From the NCBI GenBank assembly GCA_963082975.1, contig OY720346.1:22624720-22688719 (forward strand): a DNA stretch of 64,000 bases, in the 5' to 3' direction. This document shows, piece after piece, positions 1 through 11,460 of the stretch. The notes under the pieces are model-generated. The model worked only from the letters and a program-made list of their open reading frames with translations. It did not search any database and was not told the origin of the DNA. This stretch comes from Labia minor (lineage: Eukaryota; Arthropoda; Insecta; Dermaptera; Spongiphoridae). The position numbers and the translations under genes were made by a program. How positions within the stretch are numbered: the first letter of the stretch is position 1; each line of letters begins with the position of its first letter.

Positions 1-320
1 ATTTCAACTCCAGTGCTGGACACCCTCCTTACTCCCCTGATCTAGCACCCTGCGACGTCTACCTGTTTCCGAAAATCAAGTCCGCACTAAAGGGAAACCG
101 ATTCGAGTCGATGGAAGAGGTGAAAAGAAAAACGGCGGAGCTTCTGAAAGGCCTAACAAAAAACGACTTCGAACACTGCTTTGAGCAGTGGAAAAAAAGG
201 ATGAAGCGGTGTGTGGCGAGTGGAGGGGAGTATATTGAGGAGGAAAGTTCGATTGTCCCATAATTTTTTTAATTAAACCATTTTTTGTAATCAGTCTCGT
301 TATTTAATAGCCACACCTCG
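1..320 (+). mobile_element. mariner A, 3' part (runs off the left edge)
   Basis: This is the 3' end of a Tc1/mariner transposon, starting outside the window. It holds the last part of a transposase frame and a terminal inverted repeat ending in CCACACCTCG at 320, followed by the TA expected at a mariner insertion (321-322). The same element with the same right flank recurs inverted at 21200-21778. The family assignment rests on the translated transposase end and the terminal sequence. Confidence 0.85.
3..263 (+). pseudogene. mariner transposase, C-terminal fragment
   Basis: The frame covers the last third of a mariner transposase. It shows the family signature YSPDLAPCD, which contains the third catalytic aspartate, then LFPKIKSALKG and a C-terminal FEQWKKRMKRCV block, ending at TAA (261-263). 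Compared with the copy at 21257-21520, one A is missing near position 20, so the reading upstream of PPYSPD is frameshifted. The N-terminal domain and the first two aspartates are outside the window. It cannot give an active enzyme. Confidence 0.85.
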
Positions 321-760
321 TACATGTATGTAAATAGGTTAATTGAAAGTTTCATTTATAATTTTATTTTAATTGGAAGAAATTGGCAGAAATAACTTTG
401 CTTAAATCTTAAATTAAATTAAATTGCGTGGATATGTATTTCAGAACCATCATTCACAACACCAGATTATATTTACACCCATATATAAATATATAATAAT
501 ATAATCAAATTAATTCAATCTATCATTCATAGCAACCTCATATATTATGAGTTATAATTTAAAAATCAGGTGAAATATTCAAATATTTATTTTTATAAAA
601 CATTAAAACTTATTAATATAATAAAAACCTTTTTACTTTCCCGCATACTTCGTATAAGGGAAGTATTGGAATCGTCAAAAATTTCGACTTCGAGATTTCG
701 ATAGATCTTGACGTTTTAGACCTCCCTGAGTCGGAAAATACCATTTTTCGAATTATGTCT

Positions 761-785
761 GTGTGTGTGTATGTATGTATGTATG

Positions 786-815
<30 letters not shown>
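761..815 (+). repeat. (GT)n/(TATG)n microsatellite
   Basis: A short GT run is followed by about ten TATG units. It sits inside HINE-2 at the place where HINE-1 has (GTCY)n, so it is probably the family's internal microsatellite. The open frame through it is a by-product of the repeat. Confidence 0.9.
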
Positions 816-816
<1 letters not shown>

Positions 817-1115
817 TGTCTGTAAGCAAATTTACTCAAAAACTAATCAAGCTAGGACTTCGAAATTTGGTACACCGATATTATTCACAGTTTGTAGATT
901 TCTATCAAAATTTCGTCAAAATCGGTTAACCGGAAGTGGTACTTTACCTACACTGGTTGCGTTTACCTTTCAAGTAAAGTACCAGTTTGCTTCGAGATAT
1001 TTGCTTCATATTTTGTATATAGATTTAAAAATATGAAAAAAATTGAGATACCAAATTTCATCATGATCTGACTACCGGAAGTGACATTTTACCTATACAA
1101 GTAGCGTTTCTTTTT

Positions 1116-1647
1116 TGCCGACCGACGATAGTAAGGGAGGTATTGTTTTCACACCAAATTTCACCTATGGATATTTTTAGGTACATATCTCCACGAATCA
1201 TGCATTTTCTTAACAGAAAAAAGTATTTTTAGCATAATGTCTGTCCGTCCGTCCGTCCGTCTGTCCGTCCGTCCGTATAGATGTGTACAGCCTGAACGGC
1301 TCAACGGATTTTGATGAAATTTGGTATATTTACTTAATACATCAGTGGGATGAATTGATCAACTTTTGGTGCAAATCCGGAAACCGGAAGTGCTAGTATT
1401 GCCGATCGAAGAGAAGAAGTGAAGGGTTATTTTCATATCAAATTTCACGTGAGGACATATCTCCACGTGTTATGCACTTTGTATTGGTTTTATCCTCGAG
1501 AAAAATCATCTTCATTAGTTTTTTCTTAATTTAAAATTATATGACGTCACCCAGCACTTCATGACGTCACAGCCAGCCCTTATATATTATAAATAAAATA
1601 AAATTAAAAATATTTATATTATATGCATATCTGTTTTTTTTACATTT
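1116..1647 (+). mobile_element. HINE-1 copy nested in HINE-2
   Basis: It starts with CCGACCGACGATAGTAAGGG and runs through (GTCY)n (1240-1276), the CCGGAAACCGGAAGTG block, and the paired TGACGTCA motifs near 1541-1573. It stops in the poly-T near 1645, before the HINE-1 3' end. HINE-2 sequence resumes with a GTTAACCGGAAG block, so this copy inserted into HINE-2 and lost about 90 bases of its 3' end. Confidence 0.8.
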
Positions 1648-2004
1648 AAAATATCAGTTAACCGGAAGTAGCACTTTATTCTATATATATATATATAAAT
1701 GTTACCAAATATCAAATTTGACACCAATAAACTAATACGAACTGGCTCTTTATCAATACCAAGTTTACACATTCTAAATATTCATTCACAACTCTTTATA
1801 CCTATTTATATGCGGGAAAGTCTAGGGGAGGACACTCCCGCTTATTTTTATTAGAAATGTTGGGAGAATAAATAGTCTCAAAAATTTTATTAACAAACCG
1901 ATCAGTCTTATTTAAAAGTTATATAATTATAGGTATAAATATATTTTGTAATTTAATTTAATAACCAAGAAATATCAAATTATTTTGTAGTTAACAATCA
2001 TTGA

Positions 2005-5000
2005 TAAAAAAAAAAAAAAATAATCGTGAAAATCCGTGTCCGAAATATAAAACATAACTTCGCTTCGGATGTCAGTTGACAATTATCTGAAAAGGGGGAG
2101 TGTATTTTGTTAATCTCCCTGTGCTTTCACTACTTCGATGATCCTTTGATAAGGTTCCAGAGATGCATGACACCTCTTCTCCATTGTGTACATGCGTGCA
2201 TGTGAATGTGAATTCATTTTTCAATTATCCACCACTTCTTCTCCTTCATCCTCTTTTCTTTTCTTCCTACTGGTCCATTGACATCCCCACCATACTCCCG
2301 AGCTATACAACAGCATGAAAGAGTTTTAAATTCGAACCTTTTCTTCCCATGGAAAGGCTTAAAATATAATAAATAAAAAAAAAGAAAAATGAAAAATCTC
2401 CTAATCGGAAAAGGAGAGGGGGAGAACAATTCAAAATTAACGAGTCGTTTTTGATTTATTAGAAATTCCAAAAAGACAGTCCAAAAGAAAACAGAGTGTG
2501 GATTAAAATTTAAAACATTCTTTTAATAAATAATAATTCTTTTCTTGTGGTTCGAACTGAAAATAAACAAATTCTTAATGCCGGTTAAAATTTCGTAAAT
2601 GAATGGTTATTTGTAGTAGTAAACAATATATATATATCTTTATTATATATGTAAATATGAATTGAAGCATTCTAGTTTTCACTTAATATTATATTAGATT
2701 ATTATTAGATAATCCCCTTTTCGTTACAGCCCACATATTACTTGCCGCGCAGTCTGAATAAATAAAACCTGGTTTACACGAGCGTAGTACTAAAGCCTTA
2801 GTATTAATCAATAACACTAATTTTATATAGGATATACTGACAGTTTAAGTGATTAGTATTAGTAGCATGGAAAGTGAATAGAAATATTTTCTATTTACTA
2901 ATGACCACTAGCCCCCGACCTCCAAATTTTTCAATTTTATTTCTTTCATTTATTTTGCAATTTTACAAAATCCGTTTTCAATAGCGAAATTAAATATTTA
3001 TGATATGTATATGCTTGGAATGTTACAGTATGTATTTTTTAGTAAAATCTAATTGAATTTACACTTTTATTTTACCTTTGATAATTCGAAATAATTTTAT
3101 AACAATTCCTTGGACACCGCCCGACGCCGTTTTATTTAATAATAATTTCAAACCACAAAAGTGCAATTCAATAGTTGATACTACAAATTATATTAATCAA
3201 TTTGAAATATTTTCTTAATGTGAACATTAACAATTATCAAGGGTGGTCCATTTCTGAAACAAATGTCACATTTTTTTTAGAAATTGACCGGAGTGGTAAA
3301 TTACTTAAATATTCGTATTAATATAATAGTAAATATCTTTTATTAGATTTATGTATTATTTAAATTAAAATGATTAGAAAAAATTAAAAATAGCAGCTTT
3401 AGAGAGGCAAAGGAAAGTTGGATGTCGAAAAACAATAAAGGGAGGAAAGACGGTTTGTAAGAAACGAGTTAATAGTTCTGAATATATTGTGACTTCAGTT
3501 TTAAAATATCATACAGATGAAAATAATTGTCTTGAAGTTAGTGATGAGGATCAGAAGGCTCTAAAATTCAATGGTTGCATGTTCAAAAAAAGATAAACAA
3601 ATACGTCATGTTTTTTTATATGAGAGATTACTTTTCCGAAAAAAACATACAATTTACTGAAGAAGAAGTCACGATCATCTATCATCTTTAGAGAATACAA
3701 GAGATTTATGGAAATGTCCAAAAACTACTGACATCCATGATTACATTTGGAATAGCGAAGTAGGCACATCGAGAAATTAGCAAAATAAGAAATGTTAATT
3801 AATTCACGATATGAACTGTAAATATAAAAAATAATTGAAATAAATTATAAAAAATATTAATAAAACCAATGCTTAGTGCATTTTATTCCATTTATTTATT
3901 TTAAACCCATTTTAGGTTGATGGTCAACTACTAAAACTTTAGATTATTAGATGGTCAACTACTAGAACAAAAAATAATATACGTTTAGAAAAAATTTTAA
4001 AAAATATTTAAATATACATTAACCGAATGTTTGTCTAATAGTGATAATTAAAAATAGTTATACAATTTGTTAGCACATGTTTTGGTGTTATTGTACTTTT
4101 ATTACAAAAAATACTGTCCTTTTTATGAAAATTTCTCTTAAGGTGGTCCACCGCTGGTACGTTTACCTTAGTTTCTAAATTTTGATCCTGCTAATCAGGT
4201 GGACTCCGTCCCACATATACCCCAGTTAGAGAAATTCCCTTGATAGATAATTATAATTGTATCAAATATGTTGGGAACTATTATACCATTGGTTGAATAT
4301 ATAAATTAAGCAAAATACAGGAGTCGGCATAAATTCCTCTTTTATAAGATTACAAATACACAAGAAACTTAGGAGTAAATAAAAAATTAAGCTTAATTAG
4401 TAAAAAGTTTTTTATAGTTAAATTTAAAAATTTTCCCTTAGAAAATTTGCCTCTTGGACTGGACTGTATAACATACCTTTTATTTTTTTACTTTAGATAA
4501 CTAACGATCTGATTTTCTTAATAAAAATAAAAGATAAATAAATATAATATGAATTTTGAAAATTAATAATTAACATATAAGAAAATTTCAAAAATCATAT
4601 GAAAATAATAAGATTTATAAATAATATTTTGAAAGATGATTTTTGTTGTTCAAAAAATAGTTTGGAAATAAATTTATAAATATAAATATAAATATAATAT
4701 AATATAATATAATATAATATATAATATAATATAATATATATAATATAATATAATATATAATATAAATATAAATTTATTTATTTTATTTATTTAATTTATT
4801 TATAAATTTATATAATATATATTTTAAATAAATTTAATTATATCAATATTAAATTTATATATTTATCCTAAATCTACAATTGAATTATGTTCCAAATTAT
4901 TTTAAACCTCCCATAGAAACTTTAATTTAAAATTAATTATTTTGTATTTTATTATTATCTAGATTTATAAATTATAGAAAGATTTTACAAAATTTGATTA

Positions 5001-5106
5001 TATAAACGGGCAATCTATGTATACGTTAGAGGCTGGTGTGTCCACTCTCATACAGAATCAATCTAAATAGTGCAATTTTTTTCTTTATCATATTTATATA
5101 TAAATT
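2005..5106. other. AT-rich stretch without a recognised gene
   Basis: 2040-2480 is more complex than its surroundings and could hold conserved non-coding sequence, but no exon can be argued. 3237-3260 and 4137-4165 both carry AAGGGTGGTCCA-like sequence. About 3400-3780 contains short frames interrupted by stops that I cannot assign. Near 4215-4245 a stretch resembles the CCCCAACTAGAGAAA part of the tRNA-derived SINE at 24065. The rest is simple AT-rich DNA. Confidence 0.5.
4676..4770 (+). repeat. (AATAT)n microsatellite
   Basis: Imperfect tandem AATAT/ATATA units run for about 95 bases. Simple sequence with no other signal. Confidence 0.9.
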
Positions 5107-5485
5107 TTACCGACCGACGATAGTAAGGGAGGTATTGTTTTCACACCAAATTTCTCATGAGGAGATTTTTTACATATCACCACGAATCATGCACTTGTTT
5201 ACATATCACCACGAATCATGCACTTGGTATTGGTTTTATCCTCGAGAAAAATCATCTTTATTAGTTTTTTCTTACTTTAAAATTATATGACGTCATCCAG
5301 CCATTCATGACGTCACAGCCTGGTCTTACATATATATTATAAATAAAATAAAATTAAAAATATTTATGTTATATGCCTATCTGTTTTTTATTACATTAAT
5401 AGATATATTAAAATTAATTGAAATTGTTTCTGTAGCTGGAAATTAATTTATTTCAAACCGTCGGACCTGGCCACAGGTCAACTTA
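5107..5485 (+). mobile_element. HINE-1, internally deleted copy
   Basis: Both ends are present: ACCGACCGACGATAG at the left, and the CCTGGCCACAGG hairpin plus TCAACTTA at the right. The middle with (GTCY)n and the ACCGGAAG block is missing, joined through the repeated CATATCACCACGAATCATGC segment. Two TGACGTCA boxes are kept at 5288-5295 and 5308-5315. Because both ends survive, the deletion could predate its spread, but no other copy shares the same junction here. Confidence 0.85.
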
Positions 5486-6013
5486 CTTTCATTATTATAT
5501 TTTTATCTATCATTTAAACTTGAACAACAACATAACAAATAATTAATATATTCATTCTTATTTATTTTATTCATAAGATGCTTTCATTAGGTAATTGATT
5601 TATTAGACGTTTAGCTTTCAGTATATCACTTTTTACTCCAAAAGTTAACAGATTTGTTCCAAGCTATAGGTAGAAATATTTATAAATGGGAGTGAAAAAC
5701 AAAAGAATTTTCTTTTAACAATCAGTCATGTGTAGAGTAAAGGGGACTATTAAAATTTGTAAACTATTTCCTGGCAGAAAAATTACAATTCTAAAATAAA
5801 GCTAACAACTTTCTACTTTTTGAAAAGGGTAAATTTAAATCAATTCCCAAAAAAAGAGTTTTTAGCAAAAACAAAGGAGTAACCTTGAATTTCTAGAGTT
5901 CTTTCTTATAAACGTGATTGAGAACAAGGTCCTATAAAGGGTATATAAAAAGAAACAAATTTTAACAAATAATAAAAATAAACATACCTTTTAAAATAGC
6001 CCAATTGTTTAGA

Positions 6014-6322
6014 CCAAAGGTCGGCAACCTTTTGAGAAGGAAGAGACAAAAGTGACAATTTACAAAATTTCCTTGTTTTTAAAGAGCCACTAATATTTTT
6101 GTTTCCCTATTGTAGTATCTCAATAGGATTTGGGTACATAGTATAGATTTTATTGTTGATTTCAAATAACTAAATAAAGTGTTCTCTGTGAATGTTGTTA
6201 TCATGTTTGCAGTATTTTTTTGCAATATAAGAGTTTTGAAAATAAAATAATTAACTAGAGAGTCACATCATGATATGGAAAGAGCCAAATGTGGCTCGCG
6301 AGCCGCAGGTTGCCGACCACCA
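6014..6322 (+). mobile_element. hAT-like non-autonomous element
   Basis: The left end AAAGGTCGGCAACC and the right end GGTTGCCGACCACC are inverted copies of a hAT-type terminus. The interior has the paired motif GAGCCAAATGTGGCTCGCGAGCC near the right end. No transposase frame remains. I could not find a convincing 8-bp target duplication, so the outer boundaries are approximate. Related copies lie at 24893-24980 and 27203-27507. Confidence 0.7.
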
Positions 6323-6596
6323 CGCCTCAATCCTATTCAATCTAAGAATTGATATACATATTTATATAATATAATTAAATGCTTAAATAAAATAACAATT
6401 AATTTAAATCATTGATTTAAAAATTTAAAATAAAATATCAGTCTTTGTTTATATTATACCAATAATAAATGAAATAGTATTTTAAAATATTTAATCAATT
6501 AATAATTAATTTCATTAAAAGAAAAAAAAATGCTTTTTAAATTTTTTCTAAACAATAATTAAATTAATTTTCAATTCTTAAAGTTTAAAAAAAAAT

Positions 6597-7466
6597 TAGC
6601 TGGAGTGTCTCCACTCGACTATCTCGCAATTTGAATAGGATTAAATAATATATTATATTTAAATTAAATTTAATTAATTATAAATTATAAATAATAAATA
6701 TTAAACCAGCGCATGTTTGGCTTTTTGTTGATGGCACCACGTCACGTGTTGGCGCGTGAGATTTGCAGTGTTAAAAAATTACTTCTGGTACTTTCAGTCA
6801 TTCAATCAAGCTGAAATTCTATATATAGCAGTTTTATACAATTATTAATCATGTGAAAAATTATCAAACATATATCTTTATTTTTACGGTCACTTTAGAG
6901 CAGGGCTTCTTAAACTTTTTTATATAGCGACCCCCTTCAAGCTTAGGAAATTTTAAACGACCCCCTCCTCCATATAATGAAATATATAACCGTAGATGTA
7001 GATGTAATATCGCACTATTTTACAATGTAAATAAAATAAGGATTAAAGAATACATACCCATTCATTTCACATATATATAATTTAATAATTTTAAAATTTT
7101 ATTTATAATGATTCAAAAGTATCAGATCTTTGCGACCCCCTTTCAGTAGTCTCGCGACCCCCCTGGGGGTCGCGACCCACAGTTTAAGAACCCCTGCTTT
7201 AGAGGAAAAAAATCAAAACGTTGTAAGTAATGACCCTCTTCCGGTTGAGTTACATTTCTCAAAAGTTGATAGAAAACTACGAATTTTGAATAATGCTCAT
7301 GTACCAAATTTCATCATTCTAGCTCAAACCATTTTTGCGTAATCTTGGTTACATACATACACACACACAGACATTTTTCTCAACCTTAGTTAAAATGATC
7401 CAGGAACCTTCAAAACGTATAAAAACATCAAAATCTCAACATCGAAAATTTCTTACGAGATAGTAA
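6597..7466 (-). mobile_element. HINE-3 copy, interrupted by a hAT element
   Basis: On the minus strand it starts with ACTATCTCGTAAG (near 7464). It carries a TATG/GT-type microsatellite and CAACCGGAAGAGG, and ends with a subterminal inverted repeat near TTGCGAGATAGT, the hairpin GAGTG-GAGA-CACTC and GCTAATT at 6597. It is the same family as 8589-9177. A hAT element with target duplication (6901-7196) splits it; without that insert it is about 570 bp. Confidence 0.8.
6901..7196. mobile_element. hAT MITE with 8-bp target duplication
   Basis: The ends CAGGGCTTCTTAAAC and (reverse strand) CAGGGGTTCTTAAAC are terminal inverted repeats, extended by a shared GCGACCCCC block further in. CTTTAGAG is found directly on both sides (6893-6900 and 7197-7204), the 8-bp duplication typical of hAT. 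The related HINE-3 copy at 8589-9177 keeps the uninterrupted site (CCTCTAAAGTG near 8872). No transposase is encoded. Confidence 0.93.
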
Positions 7467-7899
7467 CTAAATTTTGATTCAAGAAAAAAGATTTTAATTA
7501 TGATGTAAACTTCTTCCACAATAGTTTTCCCCCTAAAATAAAATTTATTTTATTACTTTTATTAAAATTTACAAATCTTAAATTATTAATTATTTTTCTA
7601 TTGAATAATTATTTGTATTTAATGTTAAGTAAATAAATAATAAAAAAATAGTACGTATAATTGAATAGAAAGATATTTTGTGTGTGTTTTACAAAAAAGA
7701 CTAGATATTTTAAATAATTCTTAGTAAGATATTATAACGAAAAAAAAAATTTAAAAATTGAAAGCATTTCACTTTTAATTTATAGCTTATTGTAAATTTA
7801 ATTATTTATCAAAATCGTGAAAATGTATTTATATTTTCCTAATGAATTATTTATTTATTTTTGTTTTATTGTAATTCAATAAATGAGCCAGAATCCAAA

Positions 7900-8400
7900 G
7901 TATCGACTTATATACATTATCCGTAGCGGGTGGAAATGAGGGAGGGAGAGGGTGACTGACGCTCTCCTTTACTCTTTCTCTGTTCACTCACACGAGGAAA
8001 TAAATTCACTTCCATCATTCGACTCCTCCGATATAATACAACAACACAACAACATCAACAAGCGGGCTTTGTAAGCTGGACCGTTGTATGTGTGCGGATC
8101 GATGTTTGTGCCCCATTGTTACCCCCTCCAGGACATGTTTTGGGGGTGGAACAAACTCTCTCGAATCAATAAAGGAGTTGAAAACACAGACAGAGAGAGA
8201 GAGAGAGAAAGAGAGTATTTTAAGGTTAATCCAATTCGCTGTGTCTTTTCCCCTCGATTGAAATCGAAGAGGATAAATTTACCCCTTAACAAGGCGCTCT
8301 GGACTACCGTTTGAAAATATCTATATACAAAATAGATTATGATGGCTTTGGAGGGTGAGAACTACCCTTCGGATTACATCAACAGGTTCCATATTTGCAT
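7900..8400 (+). promoter_or_regulatory. Complex single-copy island, possible promoter/5' UTR
   Basis: Base composition is much more balanced than the surroundings. It has GGGAGGGAG and CTCTCC runs, a CAACAACA tract (8038-8062), a (GA)n run at 8190-8212 and no similarity to the repeats here. It ends at a candidate first coding exon (8339-8385). This could be a promoter and 5' UTR, or a conserved non-coding element. No TATA box or initiator can be named with confidence. Confidence 0.35.
8339..8385 (+). CDS. Candidate first coding exon of an unknown host gene
   Basis: An in-frame TAG directly precedes two consecutive ATGs (8339 and 8342, the second followed by G). The frame reads MMALEGENYPSDYIN and then AG, followed by GT at 8386. 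Without splicing it ends 13 codons later. Codon composition is richer than in the AT-rich background. The splice donor AG|GTTCC is weak, and an alternative GG|GTGAGA lies at 8353-8354. If 8385 is the exon end, two bases are left over, which fits the phase of the exon at 13958. I do not recognise the protein. Moderate to low confidence. Confidence 0.3.
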
Positions 8401-8588
8401 TTATCCCAGACTTACAATTTTAATTTAACTTTTAAAATTTCTTATTTTTAACCATTAAAAAATCATTATTAATATTTTTCGTCAAATAAATAGTTATAAT
8501 ATCTTACTAAGAATTATTTAAAATATCTAGTCTTTTTTTTTAAACACACACAAAATATCTTTCTATTCTATTATACGTACTATTTTTT

Positions 8589-9177
8589 ACTATCTTGTAA
8601 GAGATAGTATTGCGATCACAAAAATTTTCGATGTTGAGATTTTGATGTTTCTATACGTTTTGAAGGTCCCTGGGTCATTTTCAATATTGAAAGGTTGAGA
8701 AAAATGTCTGTGTGTGTATGTATGTAACCAAGATTACGCAAAAACGGTTTGAGCTAGAATGATGAAATTTGGTAGATGGGCATTATTCAAAATTCGTAGT
8801 TTTCTATCAACTTTTGAGAAATGTAGCTCAACCGGAAGAGGGTCATTACTTACAACGTTTTGATGTTTTTTCCTCTAAAGTGACCATAAAAATAAAGATA
8901 TATGTTTGATAATTTTTCACATGATTAATAATTGTATAAAACTGCTATATATATAATTTCAGCTTGATTGATTCGCTGAAATTTCCAGAATTAATTTTTC
9001 AACACTGCAAATCTCACGCGCCAACACGTGCCATGGTGCCATCAATAAAAAGCCAAACATGCGCTGGTTTAATATTTATTATTTATAATTAATTAAATTT
9101 AATTTAAATATAATATATTATGTTATTTAATCCAATTCAAATTTGCGAGATAGTCGAGTGGAGACACTCGAGCTTAT
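8589..9177 (+). mobile_element. HINE-3 copy, near complete
   Basis: The 5' end ACTATCTTGTAAGAGATAGT can fold on itself. The body has a short GT/TATG microsatellite (8707-8727), GAAATTTGGTA, and CAACCGGAAGAGG. The 3' part has the subterminal inverted repeat TTGCGAGATAGT (9143-9154), hairpin CGAGTG-GAGA-CACTCG (9155-9170) and AGCTTA. T runs flank both ends. The inverted paralogous locus near 7650 shows the uninterrupted site. Non-coding. Confidence 0.8.
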
Positions 9178-9350
9178 TTTTTTATTTATTTACTTAATAT
9201 TAAATACAAATAATTATTCAATAGAACAAATAATGAATAATTTAAGATTGGTAAATTTTAATAAAAATAATACAATAAATTTTATTCTAGTGGGAAAACT
9301 ATTGTGGAAGAAGTTTACATTATAATTAAAATCTTTTTTCTTGAATCAAA

Positions 9351-10841
9351 ATTGTTTTTTTTAAGTTTTCTAATATATCCAGAAATATTGTTAGAAAACA
9401 ATTTATTAATATTAACATAAATTTTAGTTTTTAATGTACAACCAATCAAGATTAATGTAAAGGATATGATTTCCTCAGTTCAGTATGAATGACACTGAAT
9501 AAATATATTAATTAAACAAAATTAAGAATTTTTTATTCGCAGTGTTGTTTTTCTTCATTATTTTAATGAAATAGATCATGTTTAATAAATAAATTCGTAG
9601 GATTAAGATATTTATGATTTTATCATTTTAAGAAAGTGAGAGTTTGTATTAAAATATTATATATTATAAGTTTATTATTTTTATAATTTTATTTTTTTGA
9701 ATTATATAGTGTTTTTATTATGATAATTTATTGACACGTGTTGAGTATTTCAATTAAATTACAAAATAAAATAAATCTATTTTCCTGATCAATATTTGAG
9801 TATACAATCCTCTAGAATTTCATAAAATTCCTTCAAATTGTTTATTATCTACATAATATATACTATTGAATTTTATCTCCTTGTAAATATTGAATATACT
9901 ATTATAATTGGGTATATATTTGAATTTGTTCTGTATTTAGGTATCTATATTCTAAGCAATGATTTTCTACTTACTAAAGTGCATTGGATAAACGAAACGA
10001 GAAGAGGCTTGCACCCCAATTACTCGGCTCTTGTGACTTTTGACACTTGCCGGGGCGCTTTTCTTATTCAAATTCGAATATAGGGACCACCTCAGGGCGA
10101 GCGCAGCTGTCCTTTTCATCTCGCGTTTTACGGGTAATTTAGAGCATGTTTTCTGTAAAAAAAAGTACATATATATATATATAAATAAAGCATATCAAAT
10201 GGGATTTCTACAAATGGCTATTTGGAATTGTATCAATTTCACACAGTGAGTCGTTGACAATTTTATCTTATCCCGGGGCTCACGCAAAATGGGGTTGTAT
10301 TCAAATTGGAGACACATCTTCTCTTAGGGGTGAGGAACGTTCGCCTTCTAACCAGATTATACAATCACATGGGCGCTGCTTCTATTCAAATTAAAAAACT
10401 ATTTTTCAAACACTATTATTCTATTATTATTTCATTTGTTTCATTTAATACACGAATATTATTATCATTTTATTGATAATTTAAATTTATACAATTTTTA
10501 TTGACTATTTAGGTAAATAAATGACAATTGAATATAAAATGAAAACTAAGCTTGATTATATCCGAGTTTTTTGTATGTTCGTTTTAAATTGATATTGTAT
10601 TATATTAATTGATGTATATTATTGATTGCTTGTTATTTATCATTGTGCATAGGGATAGGGTCAATCGGCATAATCAATTTGGAAATCAATTTTTGCAAAT
10701 TTCAATAGGAAAAAAAAATTTAAATATATATTTAAAATAAATATAATAATATTTCCATATCAATTATTATTCATTTTATAAATAAATTTTCGGGACACGC
10801 CCACATTTTTTCCTATGAATAGATATTATTATAATTTATAA
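9351..10841. other. AT-rich stretch with a complex island at 9960-10390
   Basis: 9960-10150 and 10250-10390 contain balanced, non-repetitive sequence (for example GCACCCCAATTACTCGGCTC) but no frame with convincing splice sites. They may be conserved non-coding elements or short exons. The rest is simple AT-rich DNA. No repeat seen elsewhere in the window is recognised here. Confidence 0.4.
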
Positions 10842-11460
10842 TAAGTTGACCTGTGGCCAGGTCTGAACCGACCGACGGTTTGAAATAAATTAATTTCCAG
10901 CTACAGAAACAATTTCAAATAATTTTAATATATCTATTAAGGTAATAAAAAACAGATATGGATATAACATAAATATTTTTAATTTTATTTATAATATATA
11001 TGTAAGAACAGGCTGTGACGTCACGAATGGCTGGATGACGTCATATAATTTTAAATTAAGAAAAAAACTAATAAAGATGATTTTTCTCGAAGATAAAACA
11101 AATACAAAGTGAATGATTCGTGATAATATGTAAATAATCTCCTCATGTGAACAATTTGGTGTGAAAATAACCCTTTCCTTCCTATCGTCGATCGCTAATA
11201 CTACCACTTCCGGTTTCCGGATTTGCACCAAAAGTTGATCAATTCATCCCACTGATGCATTAAGTAAATATACCAAATTTAATCAAAATCCGTTCAGCCG
11301 TTCAGGCTGTACACATCTATACGGACAGACGGACGGACGGACGGACGGACGGACGGACGGACAGACATCATGCTAAAAATACTTTTTTCTGTTTAGAAAA
11401 TGCATGATTCGTGGAGATATGTAAAAATCTCCACATGTGAAATTTGGCGTGAAAAAAACC
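10842..11460 (-). mobile_element. HINE-1 copy, minus strand, 5' end lost
   Basis: Read on the minus strand it has the (GTCY)n run (11330-11365), CCGGAAACCGGAAGTG, both TGACGTCA boxes (about 11015-11045), the GTCGGTCGGTT subterminal repeat, and the hairpin ending at AACTTAT (10842). The first 30 or so bases of the family (ACCGACCGACGATAG...) are replaced by A-rich sequence at 11455-11475. One T-to-C change lies between the hairpin and the subterminal repeat. Confidence 0.88.

Larger units (their letters stand above)
637..1845 (+). mobile_element. HINE-2: Helentron-like non-autonomous element
   Basis: The 5' end TTTCCCGCATA (637-647) has a perfect 11-base inverted copy TATGCGGGAAA at 1809-1819. 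After this comes a hairpin (GGGAG, loop GACA, CTCCC at 1826-1839) and CTTATT. The body begins with an ATACTTC/GAAGTAT hairpin and carries (TATG)n and several ACCGGAAGT motifs. The right arm of the duplication near 20890 has only a T run at the matching place. Asymmetric inverted repeats, a microsatellite and a 3' hairpin are the HINE/DINE-1 plan. A HINE-1 copy is nested inside. There is no coding capacity. Confidence 0.7.
1..2004. repeat. Inverted segmental duplication, left arm
   Basis: Bases 1-636 and about 1846-2004 match the reverse complement of 20732-21520. The match runs through the mariner end and several hundred bases of ordinary AT-rich flank, so the duplicated unit is larger than the transposon. 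The left arm differs by a 1.2-kb HINE-2 insertion (637-1845) that the right arm lacks, which gives a clean empty site. Identity looks high by eye, with scattered substitutions and small indels. Confidence 0.85.
7467..9350. repeat. Second inverted duplication with reciprocal insertions
   Basis: Bases about 7467-7738 match the reverse complement of 8502-8588 joined to 9178-9350. The right copy is split by a HINE-3 insertion (8589-9177) absent from the left copy near 7650. The left copy is bordered by its own HINE-3 (6597-7466), absent beyond 9345. Each arm therefore supplies an empty site for the other's insertion. The arms enclose the complex island at 7900-8400. Confidence 0.8.

Noticed and set aside
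755..1036. 93-codon open frame across a TATG repeat
   Set aside because: It lies inside HINE-2 and its start is microsatellite translation (repeated CMYV).
1240..1276. CRISPR-like repeat from the (GTCY)n tract
   Set aside because: Simple tetranucleotide repeat with no spacers, in a eukaryotic window.
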